From assembly GCA_003552075.1 (NCBI GenBank), contig PUOJ01000194.1, positions 1 to 42,179 of the forward strand: a stretch of 42,179 bases of DNA, given 5' to 3'. This document shows, one piece after another, positions 1-7,885 of the stretch. The notes beneath the pieces were generated by a model. It made no database searches. It saw only the letters and a list, made by a program, of their open reading frames with translations, and was not told the origin of the DNA. Source of the stretch: Bacteroidales bacterium (GTDB lineage Bacteria; Bacteroidota; Bacteroidia; Bacteroidales; UBA7960). A program made the position numbers and the translations under genes. Numbering within the stretch: the first letter of the stretch is position 1; every line of letters starts with the position of its first letter.

Positions 1-521
1 CGCGGGGGTCTCCCCTCCCTGACCATCTGTCGGATCTTGCTGGAAGAGATCTCCAGCAGGGGGGCCTCCTTCAGGCTGATGCGGGGATGGTCGAGAAAGG
101 CCGAAGATGCTGCATCCGGCGAGCGTGGATATACATAAATGGGCAGCAGCTCCGGCAGTCGCTCGTGGTCTTTCCACTGATCAAAGACATCCAGGTTGTC
201 GGAGCCGATTAGCAGCACAAATTGCCGTTCAGGGAATTTTTCCAGCAAAAGCTCGATGGTACGCACAGTGTATGAAGGCCTTGGCATCTGCAATTCTATG
301 TCAGACGCAAGAAAATCAGGATTGTCCTCCACGGCAAGTTCAAGAAGCTCCAGCCGCTCCTCGTCCGGGAGCATGTTGGATGATGTTTTCAGGGGATTCT
401 GAGGGGACAACACAAACCAGACGGCGTCGATGTCCGTATGGGTCACAAAATGATTGGCGATGATCAGGTGACCAATATGCACCGGGTTAAAAGAACCAAA
501 AAAAAGACCTGTGGTTGTCAT
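1..521 (-). CDS. nadD: Nicotinate-nucleotide adenylyltransferase, C-terminus cut by window edge
   Basis: Adenylylates nicotinate mononucleotide to deamido-NAD in cytoplasmic NAD synthesis. The reading frame on the minus strand starts with ATG at 521 and stays open to the window edge, giving 173 residues. The N-terminus has the nucleotidyltransferase signature GSFNPVHIGH at residues 9-18, with the HxGH motif at 15-18, and the late ISSSKIR motif at 158-164 (family form ISSTxIR). The family is about 190 residues long, so only about 20 C-terminal residues are missing. The start lies 9 bases after the metK stop codon, so the two genes are probably cotranscribed. The metK-nadD pairing is by position only; no functional link is implied. 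Confidence 0.93.
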   Translation of the reverse strand, partial: MTTTGLFFGSFNPVHIGHLIIANHFVTHTDIDAVWFVLSPQNPLKTSSNMLPDEERLELLELAVEDNPDFLASDIELQMPRPSYTVRTIELLLEKFPERQFVLLIGSDNLDVFDQWKDHERLPELLPIYVYPRSPDAASSAFLDHPRISLKEAPLLEISSSKIRQMVREGRPP

Positions 522-530
522 GCTTTTTGA

Positions 531-1850
531 TTACACGCCGAAAGCCTGTTTAAACTCCTCTACGCAATCCAGTTTTTCCCAGGCAAAATATTCCACTTCC
601 TTGAAAAACTTCTTTTCTCCATTGACCTGTTTTTCGTAGGTGTCTTGATCCTGATAAAAGACCTCCACCTCCTCTTTGTAGTTGGTGCGCCCAAAATGGC
701 CGTAGGTGGTGGTCTTCTGGTAAATGGGGTTTTGCAGGCCAAATTTTCTGATGATTTCATAAGGCCGCAACTGGCAGATTTCGCGGATCTTTGCTGCGAT
801 CGCACCATCGGTCATCGGCACTTTGGATGTGCCATAGGTATTTACATAGATGCCGACCGGATCGGCCACGCCGATGGCATAAGCGAGCTGCACAAGGATT
901 TCATCTGCAATGCCGGCAGCCACCATGTTTTTGGCAATGTAACGGGCCGCGTAGGCTGCCGATCGATCCACCTTGCTGGCATCCTTTCCGGAAAACGCGC
1001 CACCTCCGTGGGCTCCCTTGCCACCGTATGTGTCCACAATGATCTTTCTGCCTGTCAATCCGGTATCGCCGTGTGGTCCACCGATCACAAATTTCCCCGT
1101 GGGGTTGATCAGCAACCTGTATCCATTGGTAAACAAGGCGCCCAGATGATCTGGAAGAGCACGCACAAGCCTGGGCATCAGAATATTCTGCACATCTGTG
1201 TGAATTTGCTCCTGCATGGCCTTTTCGGCCTCGCGCCGGGCTTCGGGGGTGTCAGCTGCCGGCTTGACAAACTCATCGTGCTGTGTGCTGAGCACGATGG
1301 TATCGATCCGTACCGGGTGGTTGTTGCTGTCATATTCAATGGTCACCTGCGACTTGCTGTCGGGACGGAGATAACGCATTTGCGCAGCTTCTTTCCTGAT
1401 GGCAGCAAGCTCCTGCAACAAGATGTGCGCCATGTCGATGGGAAGCGGCATCAGCTCATCGGTTTCGCGGGTGGCATAACCAAACATCATCCCCTGGTCA
1501 CCTGCACCCTGTTCCTCCTCTTTCTCCCTGACGACACCCTGGTAGATGTCCGCCGACTGCTCGTGAATGGCCGATATCACCCCACAGGACTCCGCCTCAA
1601 ACTTATATTCGGATTTGGTATATCCAATGTCGCGCAATACCTTTCTCACCGTTTGCTGGATATCAACCCAGCCATCGGTTTTGACCTCGCCACCGACAAA
1701 GACCAGGCCGGTGGTGACCATACTCTCACAAGCCACCTTGGAGCCGGGATCCTGGCGCAGGAATTCATCCAGCAAAGCGTCCGATATCTGATCGGCAATC
1801 TTATCAGGATGGCCTTCCGAAACGGATTCCGATGTAAATAAATATGCCAT
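531..1850 (-). CDS. metK: S-adenosylmethionine synthase
   Basis: Makes S-adenosylmethionine from methionine and ATP in the cytoplasm. The 439-residue product has the GHPDK motif at 13-17, GAGDQG at 115-120, [12 protein letters not shown] at 258-269 and the phosphate-binding GGGAFSGKD loop at 282-290, all expected of active MetK. Length is slightly above the roughly 385 residues of the E. coli enzyme, and the extra internal segments around 195-230 look typical of the Bacteroidota form. The start at 1850 opens directly with the family N-terminus. A TACCTTTG promoter element lies about 50 bases upstream. No SAM riboswitch fold was recognised in the short upstream spacer, which is largely a GA-rich repeat. 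nadD follows after 9 bases. Confidence 0.97.
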   Translation of the reverse strand: MAYLFTSESVSEGHPDKIADQISDALLDEFLRQDPGSKVACESMVTTGLVFVGGEVKTDGWVDIQQTVRKVLRDIGYTKSEYKFEAESCGVISAIHEQSADIYQGVVREKEEEQGAGDQGMMFGYATRETDELMPLPIDMAHILLQELAAIRKEAAQMRYLRPDSKSQVTIEYDSNNHPVRIDTIVLSTQHDEFVKPAADTPEARREAEKAMQEQIHTDVQNILMPRLVRALPDHLGALFTNGYRLLINPTGKFVIGGPHGDTGLTGRKIIVDTYGGKGAHGGGAFSGKDASKVDRSAAYAARYIAKNMVAAGIADEILVQLAYAIGVADPVGIYVNTYGTSKVPMTDGAIAAKIREICQLRPYEIIRKFGLQNPIYQKTTTYGHFGRTNYKEEVEVFYQDQDTYEKQVNGEKKFFKEVEYFAWEKLDCVEEFKQAFGV

Positions 1851-1901
1851 GATCGTTTCGTATTATATTTCAACAGACAAGTCACTCTAATAAATGATTG
1901 G

Positions 1902-1909
1902 CAAAGGTA
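1902..1909 (-). promoter_or_regulatory. -7 promoter element for metK
   Basis: On the minus strand this reads TACCTTTG, a perfect match to the Bacteroidota sigma-ABfr -7 consensus TAnnTTTG. Transcription would begin a few bases downstream, leaving a leader of about 45-50 bases before the metK start at 1850. No convincing -33 TTTG box at the usual 19-base spacing was seen. Confidence 0.55.
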
Positions 1910-1939
1910 ATGAATTCTCTCGTTTTCAGAAGCAAGGAC

Positions 1940-1987
1940 AAGGTTGAGGTGAAGATTAAGGTGAAGGCTGAGATTAAGATGGAGGGG
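1940..1987. repeat. GA-rich degenerate tandem repeat, copy 1 (downstream of gldA)
   Basis: Units of 6-7 bases such as GGTTGAG, GATTAAG and GGTGAAG run through this spacer. Bases 1952-1972 are identical, 21 of 21, to bases 2965-2985 on the other side of gldA. Related arrays occur at 11397-11434 and, inverted, at 23737-23778. No coding or RNA function is apparent. Confidence 0.7.
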
Positions 1988-2893
1988 TTAAAGCGTCATT
2001 TGTCGGAACACCTCTTCCAGGCTCTCCTCCTGCTGGTCCATACGCAGAATCACCAGTCCCTGATCCACTGCAAATTGAAAAATGACAGGTCGCAGATCCT
2101 GGTCTCCGGCTGTATGAATAAGCAGTCCGTCCGAAGCGGGTTCCACATCCACGACGCCTTGCAGCTGCTTCAATGCCATCAGATTCGCTTGTTGATCAAA
2201 GGTCACCCGGATCATTCGCCTGGTCGTGCTTAGCTTTCGTACGTCCGTTGTTGGTGCATCCGCCCTGATGCGGCCCTTGCTGATGATCATCACCCTGTTG
2301 CAGACCGCTTCCACCTCTTGCATGATATGCGTGGAAAGGATGACGGTCTTGTATTTTCCAATATCCCGGATCAGTTGCCGGATCTCTGCCAGCTGGTTTG
2401 GGTCCAGCCCGGAGGTAGGTTCATCCAGGATGAGTACACCAGGATCATGGATCAAGGCCTGGGCAAGCCCCACACGTTGCCGGTAGCCCTTGCTGAGCTT
2501 GCCGATCGTCTTGTTTGCCTCCGGTGTCAAGCCACACAGTTCGATCATCTCATTCACCCGCCGCCGGGCCTCTTTGCCAAGCTTATGCAGGCCGGCCACG
2601 AACTTCAGGTATTCCCGCACATACATGTCCAGGTACAGGGGATTGTTCTCCGGGAGGTATCCAATGTGTTTCTTGACTTCCAGCGGATGGGTGCTGACAT
2701 CATACCCGCGCACCCTGACCGACCCACTGGTTTGTGGGAGGTAACAGGCGATAATCTTCATCATGGTGGACTTGCCCGCACCATTCGGGCCCAGCAGCGC
2801 CACCACCTCTCCCTCACTGACGTGGAAGGACACGTCATCCAGTGCAAGCTGGGTCTCGTATCTTTTGCTGACTTTTTCAACAATTACGGACAT
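1988..2893 (-). CDS. gldA: Gliding-motility-type ABC transporter ATP-binding subunit GldA
   Basis: ATPase subunit of an ABC exporter of the GldA type, which in Flavobacterium works with GldF and GldG and is needed for gliding. The 301-residue protein has Walker A GPNGAGKST at 35-43, ABC signature LSKGYRQR at 133-140, Walker B VLILDEP at 153-159 and the H-loop STHI at 187-190. A C-terminal extension of about 80 residues follows the ATPase core, as in GldA and related NatA/CcmA-like ATPases. No gldF or gldG permease is next to it; the spacers on both sides are GA-rich repeats, so the partner genes must be elsewhere. The match to GldA rather than another multidrug-type ATPase is by overall similarity and is the less certain part. 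Confidence 0.85.
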   Translation of the reverse strand: MSVIVEKVSKRYETQLALDDVSFHVSEGEVVALLGPNGAGKSTMMKIIACYLPQTSGSVRVRGYDVSTHPLEVKKHIGYLPENNPLYLDMYVREYLKFVAGLHKLGKEARRRVNEMIELCGLTPEANKTIGKLSKGYRQRVGLAQALIHDPGVLILDEPTSGLDPNQLAEIRQLIRDIGKYKTVILSTHIMQEVEAVCNRVMIISKGRIRADAPTTDVRKLSTTRRMIRVTFDQQANLMALKQLQGVVDVEPASDGLLIHTAGDQDLRPVIFQFAVDQGLVILRMDQQEESLEEVFRQMTL

Positions 2894-3198
2894 AATCTTT
2901 TGGGTGTTTCTGCTAAATTACTAATTTTAACAACAGATAGAAGGTGAAGGTTGAGGTTGAGGTTAAGATTAAGGTGAAGGCTGAGGATGAGTGGTAGCGA
3001 ATTCCCGAGTTGCAAGATCCGGAAGCGTGGCGATTTGGGAAGCGAAACGATTCGGCATTTAAGGTTAAGATATCCACAAATTAACACAAATGTTTTTCAC
3101 AGATGCACACAAATGCCTCGGGCAACTTCAAACTTCAAACAATTGCAAAATAACGCCCAAACTTTTTTAAAGAACATATACGCTTCAATAACAAATAG
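2894..3198. other. Divergent spacer gldA/rsgA without genes
   Basis: About 300 bases between two divergent genes. It holds a GA-rich repeat at 2939-2989, an A/T-rich stretch around 3060-3110, and a short tandem ACTTCAA repeat at 3127-3139. Both genes must be transcribed from here, but no clean TAnnTTTG element was found for either; TAATTTAG on the minus strand near 2920 is the nearest match for gldA. Confidence 0.5.
2939..2989. repeat. GA-rich degenerate tandem repeat, copy 2 (upstream of gldA)
   Basis: Tandem GGTTGAG/GGTTAAG/GGTGAAG words. Together with copy 1 it brackets gldA in direct orientation, and the two share a perfect 21-base match (2965-2985 and 1952-1972). Confidence 0.7.
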
Positions 3199-4152
3199 TT
3201 GAAAAAACACAACCACATAAAGGAAGGAATCGTTACGAAGTCTACAGGAAGCTGGTACCGGGTGTCAGCTCCAGACGGGCAGCAGGTGGAGTGCCGGCTC
3301 AGGGGCAAGCTGAAAATTGCCGGGTCGAAGGCTACCAACCCGGTGGCGGTGGGTGACAAGGTTTGCTTCGATCTTTCTGCGGGTGAGGGCACGGGTGTGA
3401 TCCACGACATCCTCGACCGAAAAAATTACATTATCCGCAAGGCTACCAAGCTTTCACGCCAGACTCACGTCATCGCAGCCAATATCGACCAGGCGGTGAT
3501 CATCGCGACCCTCGCCTATCCCCGCACCTCAACCGGTTTTATCGACCGCTTTCTCATCACCTGCGAGGCTTACAGCATACCGGCCGTCATGGTATTCAAC
3601 AAAACGGATCTGTTGCAAACGGAAAAAGATGTGGAGCAGCTTGCAGGCTTGATGGCCATGTACGATGCCATCGGTTATCCCTGCCACGCGGTGTCTGCGT
3701 TAAAAGGCAGCAACCTTGAAGCATTTGAAGCGCTTTTGCAAGACAAGGTGTCTCTGCTGGCCGGGCATTCAGGCGTTGGGAAGTCCGCATTGGTGAATGC
3801 CATTGAGCCGGGCCTGAACCTCAAGGTCCAGGCCATCTCAAAGGCCCATAAAAAAGGAAGGCATACGACTACTTTTGCGGAGATGTTCAGTTTATCGAAC
3901 GGGGCACGTATCATAGACACGCCCGGGATCAAGGAGTTTGGCCTGGTAGACTTTGAAGCCTGGGAGCTCTGCCATTATTTTCCGGAAATGCGTCAGTATT
4001 TCAACCAGTGCCGGTACGACAACTGCACCCATTTTAATGAACCAGGCTGCCGGGTCAAGGAAGAGGTTGAAAAGGGGAACATTCACGAGGAGAGGTATGT
4101 CAACTACCTGGGCATTCTGCTTGGTGATGACACCAGGAGAAAACAACCATAA
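3199..4152 (+). CDS. rsgA: Ribosome small-subunit-dependent GTPase A
   Basis: Circularly permuted GTPase that assists 30S subunit maturation. The 317-residue product has an N-terminal OB fold (about 8-75), then the permuted G motifs: G4 NKTD at 134-137, G1 GHSGVGKS at 189-196 and G3 DTPG at 240-243, followed by the zinc site C271, C276, H278, C284. The reading frame has a TAG stop at 3196-3198 immediately before a TTG at 3199, and no ATG or GTG precedes the conserved N-terminal strand, so TTG is the best start. dtd follows 16 bases after the stop, suggesting cotranscription. Confidence 0.96.
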   Translation: MKKHNHIKEGIVTKSTGSWYRVSAPDGQQVECRLRGKLKIAGSKATNPVAVGDKVCFDLSAGEGTGVIHDILDRKNYIIRKATKLSRQTHVIAANIDQAVIIATLAYPRTSTGFIDRFLITCEAYSIPAVMVFNKTDLLQTEKDVEQLAGLMAMYDAIGYPCHAVSALKGSNLEAFEALLQDKVSLLAGHSGVGKSALVNAIEPGLNLKVQAISKAHKKGRHTTTFAEMFSLSNGARIIDTPGIKEFGLVDFEAWELCHYFPEMRQYFNQCRYDNCTHFNEPGCRVKEEVEKGNIHEERYVNYLGILLGDDTRRKQP

Positions 4153-4168
4153 ACACACCGAATCAATT

Positions 4169-4621
4169 ATGCGCGTAGTCATTCAGAAAGTACAGGAAGC
4201 TTCCGTGGAGATCCACGGAAAAACACACGCCCGCATTGGAAAGGGATTGCTTGTATTCCTTGGCGTGGAAGATGCAGATACCGAAGAGGATATTTCGTGG
4301 CTGGCAGGAAAGGTCAGCCGCCTAAGGGTTTTTGATGATGCTGACGGCGTGATGAACCGCTCCGTGATGGACGCAGAGGGGGAGATCCTGGTCATCAGCC
4401 AGTTTACCCTGCACGCCAGCACCAAAAAAGGAAACCGGCCCTCGTATATCCGGGCATCAAAGCCGGATTACGCAATACCAATGTATGAAAAATTCATTGC
4501 TGCACTTGCCAGGGAAAGCCAATGCCGGGTTACATCAGGAGAGTTCGGGGCCTATATGCAGGTCTCACTGGTAAACGACGGCCCCGTCACCATCTCCATC
4601 GACACCAAAAACAAAGAATAA
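4169..4621 (+). CDS. dtd: D-aminoacyl-tRNA deacylase
   Basis: Removes D-amino acids (and glycine mischarged on tRNA-Ala) from tRNA, a proofreading step in the cytoplasm. The 150-residue protein has the SQFTLHA motif at 77-83 and the Gly-cisPro motif GPVT at 138-141, the two halves of the active site across the dimer. Length equals the family norm. The frame is open upstream to 3953, but that part lies inside rsgA in another frame, and the ATG at 4169 opens with the family start MRVVIQKV, so the short form is chosen. It sits 16 bases after rsgA. Confidence 0.96.
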   Translation: MRVVIQKVQEASVEIHGKTHARIGKGLLVFLGVEDADTEEDISWLAGKVSRLRVFDDADGVMNRSVMDAEGEILVISQFTLHASTKKGNRPSYIRASKPDYAIPMYEKFIAALARESQCRVTSGEFGAYMQVSLVNDGPVTISIDTKNKE

Positions 4622-4650
4622 GTAACCGTTACCTTCTTACTTGTTCATCT

Positions 4651-4670
4651 CCGCAGCCCAAGTGCTGCGG
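4651..4670. other. GC-rich hairpin between convergent dtd and fabH
   Basis: CCGCAGC and GCTGCGG form a 7-bp stem with a 6-base loop about 30 bases after the dtd stop. There is no run of T after it on either strand, so a simple intrinsic terminator is not shown. Confidence 0.4.
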
Positions 4671-4675
4671 CTACT

Positions 4676-4755
4676 CTACTGTCTGCCTTCTATCTTGCCT
4701 TAACTTTTTTACTTCTTACTTACTGCTTACTGCTTACTTCTTTCTTACTACTTCC
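4676..4755. repeat. CTTACT-type degenerate tandem repeat
   Basis: Pyrimidine-rich spacer built from CTTACTG, CTTACTT and CTTACTT-like words between the convergent dtd and fabH genes. It continues to the last bases of the fabH stop codon. It belongs to the class of short-word repeats seen in several spacers of this window, but with its own word. Confidence 0.5.
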
Positions 4756-5744
4756 TAGTACGCCCATTTTAACCAGATCGCGCCCCAGGTAAACCCACCC
4801 CCAAAGGCGGTCAGGATAATGTTGTCTCCCTTGTTGAGTTTGTCCTCATAGTCCCAGAGGCACAATGGGATGGTGGCGTTGGTGGTGTTGCCGTACTTAT
4901 GGATGGTAACCATCACTTTTTCTGGTGAGATATTCATGCGCCGACCGGTAGCTTCGATGATGCGCATATTGGCCTGATGGGGCACGACCCATTGCACATC
5001 ATCAGCACTCAGGTTGTTATTGCTCATCACGTCCAGTGACATCTCGGCCATTTTCGTCACTGCAAACTTAAACACCTGTTGGCCTTCCTGGTAGATGAAA
5101 TGTTCGCCGGCGTCAATGGTTTCGTAAGACGGAGGCTTCAGCGATCCACCGGCCTTCATGTGCAGGTGCACCCAACCGGAACCTTCTGCGCCGAATTTGT
5201 GGTCCATGACGCCTGTTTCTTCCAGTGTAGGCTCCAGCAACACTGCACAGGCTGCATCTCCAAACAACACACAGGTTTGCCTGTCGGTATAATCCACGAT
5301 GGAAGACATCTTGTCGGAGCCCACCAAAACGACTTTTTTGTATCTCCCTGACTCCACATGGTAGGCGGCCGTGACCAATGCATATAGAAATCCGGAACAT
5401 GCTGCATTCATGTCATAGCTGAACGCATTTTTGATCCCTGCCTTATGACTGATCAGGTTTGCGGTGGCCGGAAATTTCATGTCAGGGGTAGCGGTTGCAC
5501 ACAAGACCATGTCCACCTCTGCGGGGTCAATCCCTCTTTTTTCAAGCAGCCCTTTTACCGCCTCCGCACCCATGTCGGAGCTGGCCAGCCCTTCCCCCTT
5601 TAATATTCTTCTTTCCTTGATACCGGTACGCGTGGATATCCATTCATCGGAGGTATCCACCATTTGTTCAAGCTCCTGGTTCGTCAGGACATATTCCGGC
5701 AAATGACCATGCACAGCCGTGATTGCTGCTCTTACCTTAGCCAT
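4755..5744 (-). CDS. fabH: Beta-ketoacyl-ACP synthase III
   Basis: Condenses acyl-CoA with malonyl-ACP to start fatty acid synthesis. The 329-residue protein has the catalytic triad expected for FabH: Cys116 in AACSG, His256 in VPHQANMRI and Asn286 in GNTTNA. Length and start are family-typical. It is the last gene of the yceD-rpmF-plsX-fabH cluster and begins 31 bases after the plsX stop. The acyl-CoA preference (straight or branched primer) cannot be told from sequence alone. Confidence 0.96.
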   Translation of the reverse strand: MAKVRAAITAVHGHLPEYVLTNQELEQMVDTSDEWISTRTGIKERRILKGEGLASSDMGAEAVKGLLEKRGIDPAEVDMVLCATATPDMKFPATANLISHKAGIKNAFSYDMNAACSGFLYALVTAAYHVESGRYKKVVLVGSDKMSSIVDYTDRQTCVLFGDAACAVLLEPTLEETGVMDHKFGAEGSGWVHLHMKAGGSLKPPSYETIDAGEHFIYQEGQQVFKFAVTKMAEMSLDVMSNNNLSADDVQWVVPHQANMRIIEATGRRMNISPEKVMVTIHKYGNTTNATIPLCLWDYEDKLNKGDNIILTAFGGGFTWGAIWLKWAY

Positions 5745-5775
5745 AACTGCATATTTTGTTTAAAGAATAACGCAT

Positions 5776-6753
5776 TTAAGCTTCTTGATCAGGGAAGAAG
5801 CGACCCTGTGTATACTGATCCATGGCAAGTCTGATCTGATCGGTGATTCCGGCATCAAACACCTCTTTGGAATGCAGGATCATGTTTTTGAATGCCACGT
5901 CGTTGGATATGCCATGTCCGATAAGCACGGTGGAATTGATGCCAAGGATCGGCGTGCCACCATATTTTTCATAATTAAAGCGGGCAAAGAAGTCGTCTAC
6001 AAGTCCTCGCTTCACCATCAAGCGGAACATGGTTTCCATATTTTTCAACACGATGTTTCCGGTAAAGCCATCGGTAACCACCACATCTACGCGGTCCTTG
6101 AAGAGGTCACGGCTTTCCACGTTGCCGATGAAGTGGAAGTCGCTGCTATCCTTCATGAGGCGAAATGCCGACTGGCAAAGGATATTTCCCTTATCTGGTT
6201 CTGCACCGATATTCAGCAGGCCAACCGCCGGATTCTTGATGCCATACACATGTTTGGCATAGATGGACCCCAGCAGGCCAAACTGGTACATCACATCAGG
6301 CTTGCAGTCGGGATTGGTGCCTACGTCGATCAACACACCCATGCCTCCATTTTCCTTTGGGATGATGGATGTGGTGGCGGGGCGGATAATGCCCTGGATC
6401 GCATTGACGCTGTATATGGAACCCACCATCATGGCGCCGGTGTTGCCGGCACTGGAGAAGGCATCAATCTCCTTAGTCTTTAACATCTTAAATCCAAGAG
6501 CAATGCTTGAATCGGGCTTGCGGGAAAATGCGCGCGTGGGTGACTCCCCCATCCCGATCATCTCTGGGGCGTGCACAATGTCAAACATGTTCGCATCGGC
6601 ACCCTGGGCTTCCAGTTGCTCGTGGATGTGCTTCTCTTCACCGATCAGGACGATGCGGTCACTTTCCGGAATCTCTTTATGGGCCAGCACGGCCCCTGCA
6701 ACACTTGCCGCGGGGGCATAGTCGCCACCCATCACGTCAAAGCCAATATTCAT
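5776..6753 (-). CDS. plsX: Phosphate acyltransferase PlsX
   Basis: Makes acyl-phosphate from acyl-ACP for phospholipid synthesis; a peripheral membrane or cytoplasmic enzyme. The 325-residue product starts with the family signature MNIGFDVMGGDYAP and carries typical segments such as SSAGNTGAMM and IDVGTNPDCKP in the middle and VVTDGFTGNIVLK near 230-242. It lies between rpmF (36 bases upstream) and fabH, the usual arrangement across bacteria, where lipid and ribosome synthesis genes are cotranscribed. Confidence 0.96.
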   Translation of the reverse strand: MNIGFDVMGGDYAPAASVAGAVLAHKEIPESDRIVLIGEEKHIHEQLEAQGADANMFDIVHAPEMIGMGESPTRAFSRKPDSSIALGFKMLKTKEIDAFSSAGNTGAMMVGSIYSVNAIQGIIRPATTSIIPKENGGMGVLIDVGTNPDCKPDVMYQFGLLGSIYAKHVYGIKNPAVGLLNIGAEPDKGNILCQSAFRLMKDSSDFHFIGNVESRDLFKDRVDVVVTDGFTGNIVLKNMETMFRLMVKRGLVDDFFARFNYEKYGGTPILGINSTVLIGHGISNDVAFKNMILHSKEVFDAGITDQIRLAMDQYTQGRFFPDQEA

Positions 6754-6789
6754 TTCACTCGGATTGGTGAGAAAAAAATGGGATTAGCC

Positions 6790-6975
6790 TTATACTGTGG
6801 TGGCCTTTTCAATAGCCATTTTACCCCTGTAAAAGCCACACTCGGGGCAAACGCGGTGCATCAGCTTGGATGCTGCGCAGTTGGCGCAAGAGGTCAATGT
6901 AGGTTCTGCAGCTTTGTAGTGCGTGCGGCGCTTGTCTCTGCGCGTCTTCGAAATCTTACTCTTCGGATGTGCCAT
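6790..6975 (-). CDS. rpmF: 50S ribosomal protein L32
   Basis: Small zinc-ribbon protein of the large subunit. The 61-residue product has the L32 start MAHPKSKISKTRRDKRR and four cysteines, C30, C33, C43 and C46, so it is the zinc-binding form. It precedes plsX by 36 bases. Unlike many bacteria, its spacer to yceD is long (227 bases) and holds a promoter-like block and a TTGGC-rich repeat, so rpmF may have its own promoter in addition to any read-through. Confidence 0.97.
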   Translation of the reverse strand: MAHPKSKISKTRRDKRRTHYKAAEPTLTSCANCAASKLMHRVCPECGFYRGKMAIEKATTV

Positions 6976-6982
6976 GGTATTT

Positions 6983-7115
6983 CATGTGTTTATGTTTTTG
7001 CAAATTATTGGTTATCTGAAGTTTACGTTTTCAATAGAAGTGCTGTTGGCTTTTAGCTTTTAGCTTTTGGCTTTTAGCTCTCTTGCCAACAGCCAATGGC
7101 CAACAGCCAAAAGCC
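6983..7115. repeat. Intergenic element, copy A (between yceD and rpmF)
   Basis: Read on the minus strand it has TTGGC-rich tandem words, then GCTAAAAG words, then an A/T-rich block with ATAACCAATA, TTGCAAAA and ATAAACACAT ending at the rpmF start. The same parts in the same order occur on the plus strand at 38484-38590. The TTGGC and GCCAA words also pair into an imperfect hairpin (7041-7070 with 7084-7115). A TAATTTGC segment at 7002-7009, close to the -7 consensus, could serve as an rpmF promoter. Confidence 0.6.
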
Positions 7116-7202
7116 TATTTCGTCCAAAAGCCCCCGCGACAATAATCATCCCCCTGTGTGTCAAAACCTGTCATGGGCGTTTTATATGTTGATAACAGAC
7201 AA

Positions 7203-7760
7203 TTAATTGTTCTTTTTGAAACGAAGGGATTTCAATGCCTCAAATGCGGAGTCCGTCAACGGCTCCGTACCCTGTCCTGACTCATCTGCAGCATGTGCAC
7301 GCATCCTGGCCAACATATCCGGATCACAGCCCGAGCGGCCCTTTGCGTCATCCGGGTGCACGCGCCGCAGAGGCAAAGCCAGGTGCAGGAATTCATATAC
7401 ATAGTGCGCCACATCGACCTGTGATTCCGTGTGCGGGATCAGGATGATGTCTTCCGTCTGTTCCGCATGCGCATCCCCAAACTTAAAATACATCTGCCGC
7501 TCAAAGCCCACATGCTCAAGGTAATGATCCAGGCAGCGGTCACAGGCCACTTCTACCCAGCCACTGAAAGAGAAATCAAACACCAGCATGTTTTCCTCTT
7601 TTTCCATGCGCAGGTCGAGGTGCACATCGCCATGTTGAATCTCTGAATGTGCAAAACAGGCAAAAAAATCACGGTCAATGTCAAACGAGAAGGCATGACT
7701 TCCGTTTGCAAGGCCCATAAACCCTATTTTATATGCTTTCAGTTCTTCCAAAGCACCCAT
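7203..7760 (-). CDS. yceD: YceD family protein (DUF177)
   Basis: Member of the YceD/DUF177 family, linked in E. coli to 23S rRNA accumulation and nearly always found before rpmF. The 185-residue protein has the conserved CDRC pair (C73, C76) and a later single cysteine (C145) in the family's C-terminal segment. Function is known only in outline for the family. A perfect TATCTTTG element lies just upstream, leaving a leader of about 13 bases, so this gene is the probable head of the yceD-rpmF-plsX-fabH unit. Confidence 0.88.
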   Translation of the reverse strand: MGALEELKAYKIGFMGLANGSHAFSFDIDRDFFACFAHSEIQHGDVHLDLRMEKEENMLVFDFSFSGWVEVACDRCLDHYLEHVGFERQMYFKFGDAHAEQTEDIILIPHTESQVDVAHYVYEFLHLALPLRRVHPDDAKGRSGCDPDMLARMRAHAADESGQGTEPLTDSAFEALKSLRFKKNN

Positions 7761-7777
7761 CGTTTTGATAAAGGCTG

Positions 7778-7785
7778 CAAAGATA
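7778..7785 (-). promoter_or_regulatory. -7 promoter element for yceD
   Basis: Minus strand TATCTTTG, perfect to TAnnTTTG, 18 bases before the yceD start. A T-rich stretch occupies the -33 region instead of a clear TTTG. Confidence 0.6.
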
Positions 7786-7885
7786 AAACGAATGTCTGAG
7801 AAAAAAAAACGTTTTTATCGTTTATTAAAAAAGGCTGCCACATCCAAGGTGCCATCAACCTGCGTGTTATCCGGGGAGCTTGTGT

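Noticed and set aside
645-1841. A 398-codon open frame on the strand opposite metK
   Set aside because: It is the antisense of metK, has no family character, and metK has all catalytic motifs in its own frame.
1851-1939. SAM riboswitch before metK
   Set aside because: The leader is under 60 bases after the promoter and shows no pairing pattern of the known SAM riboswitch classes.
2884-3087. Short protein made of LNLNLNL repeats near gldA
   Set aside because: It is a translation of the GA-rich spacer repeat and has no start context or homology.
3953-4168. N-terminal extension of dtd
   Set aside because: It lies wholly inside rsgA in another frame, and the ATG at 4169 begins the conserved family start.
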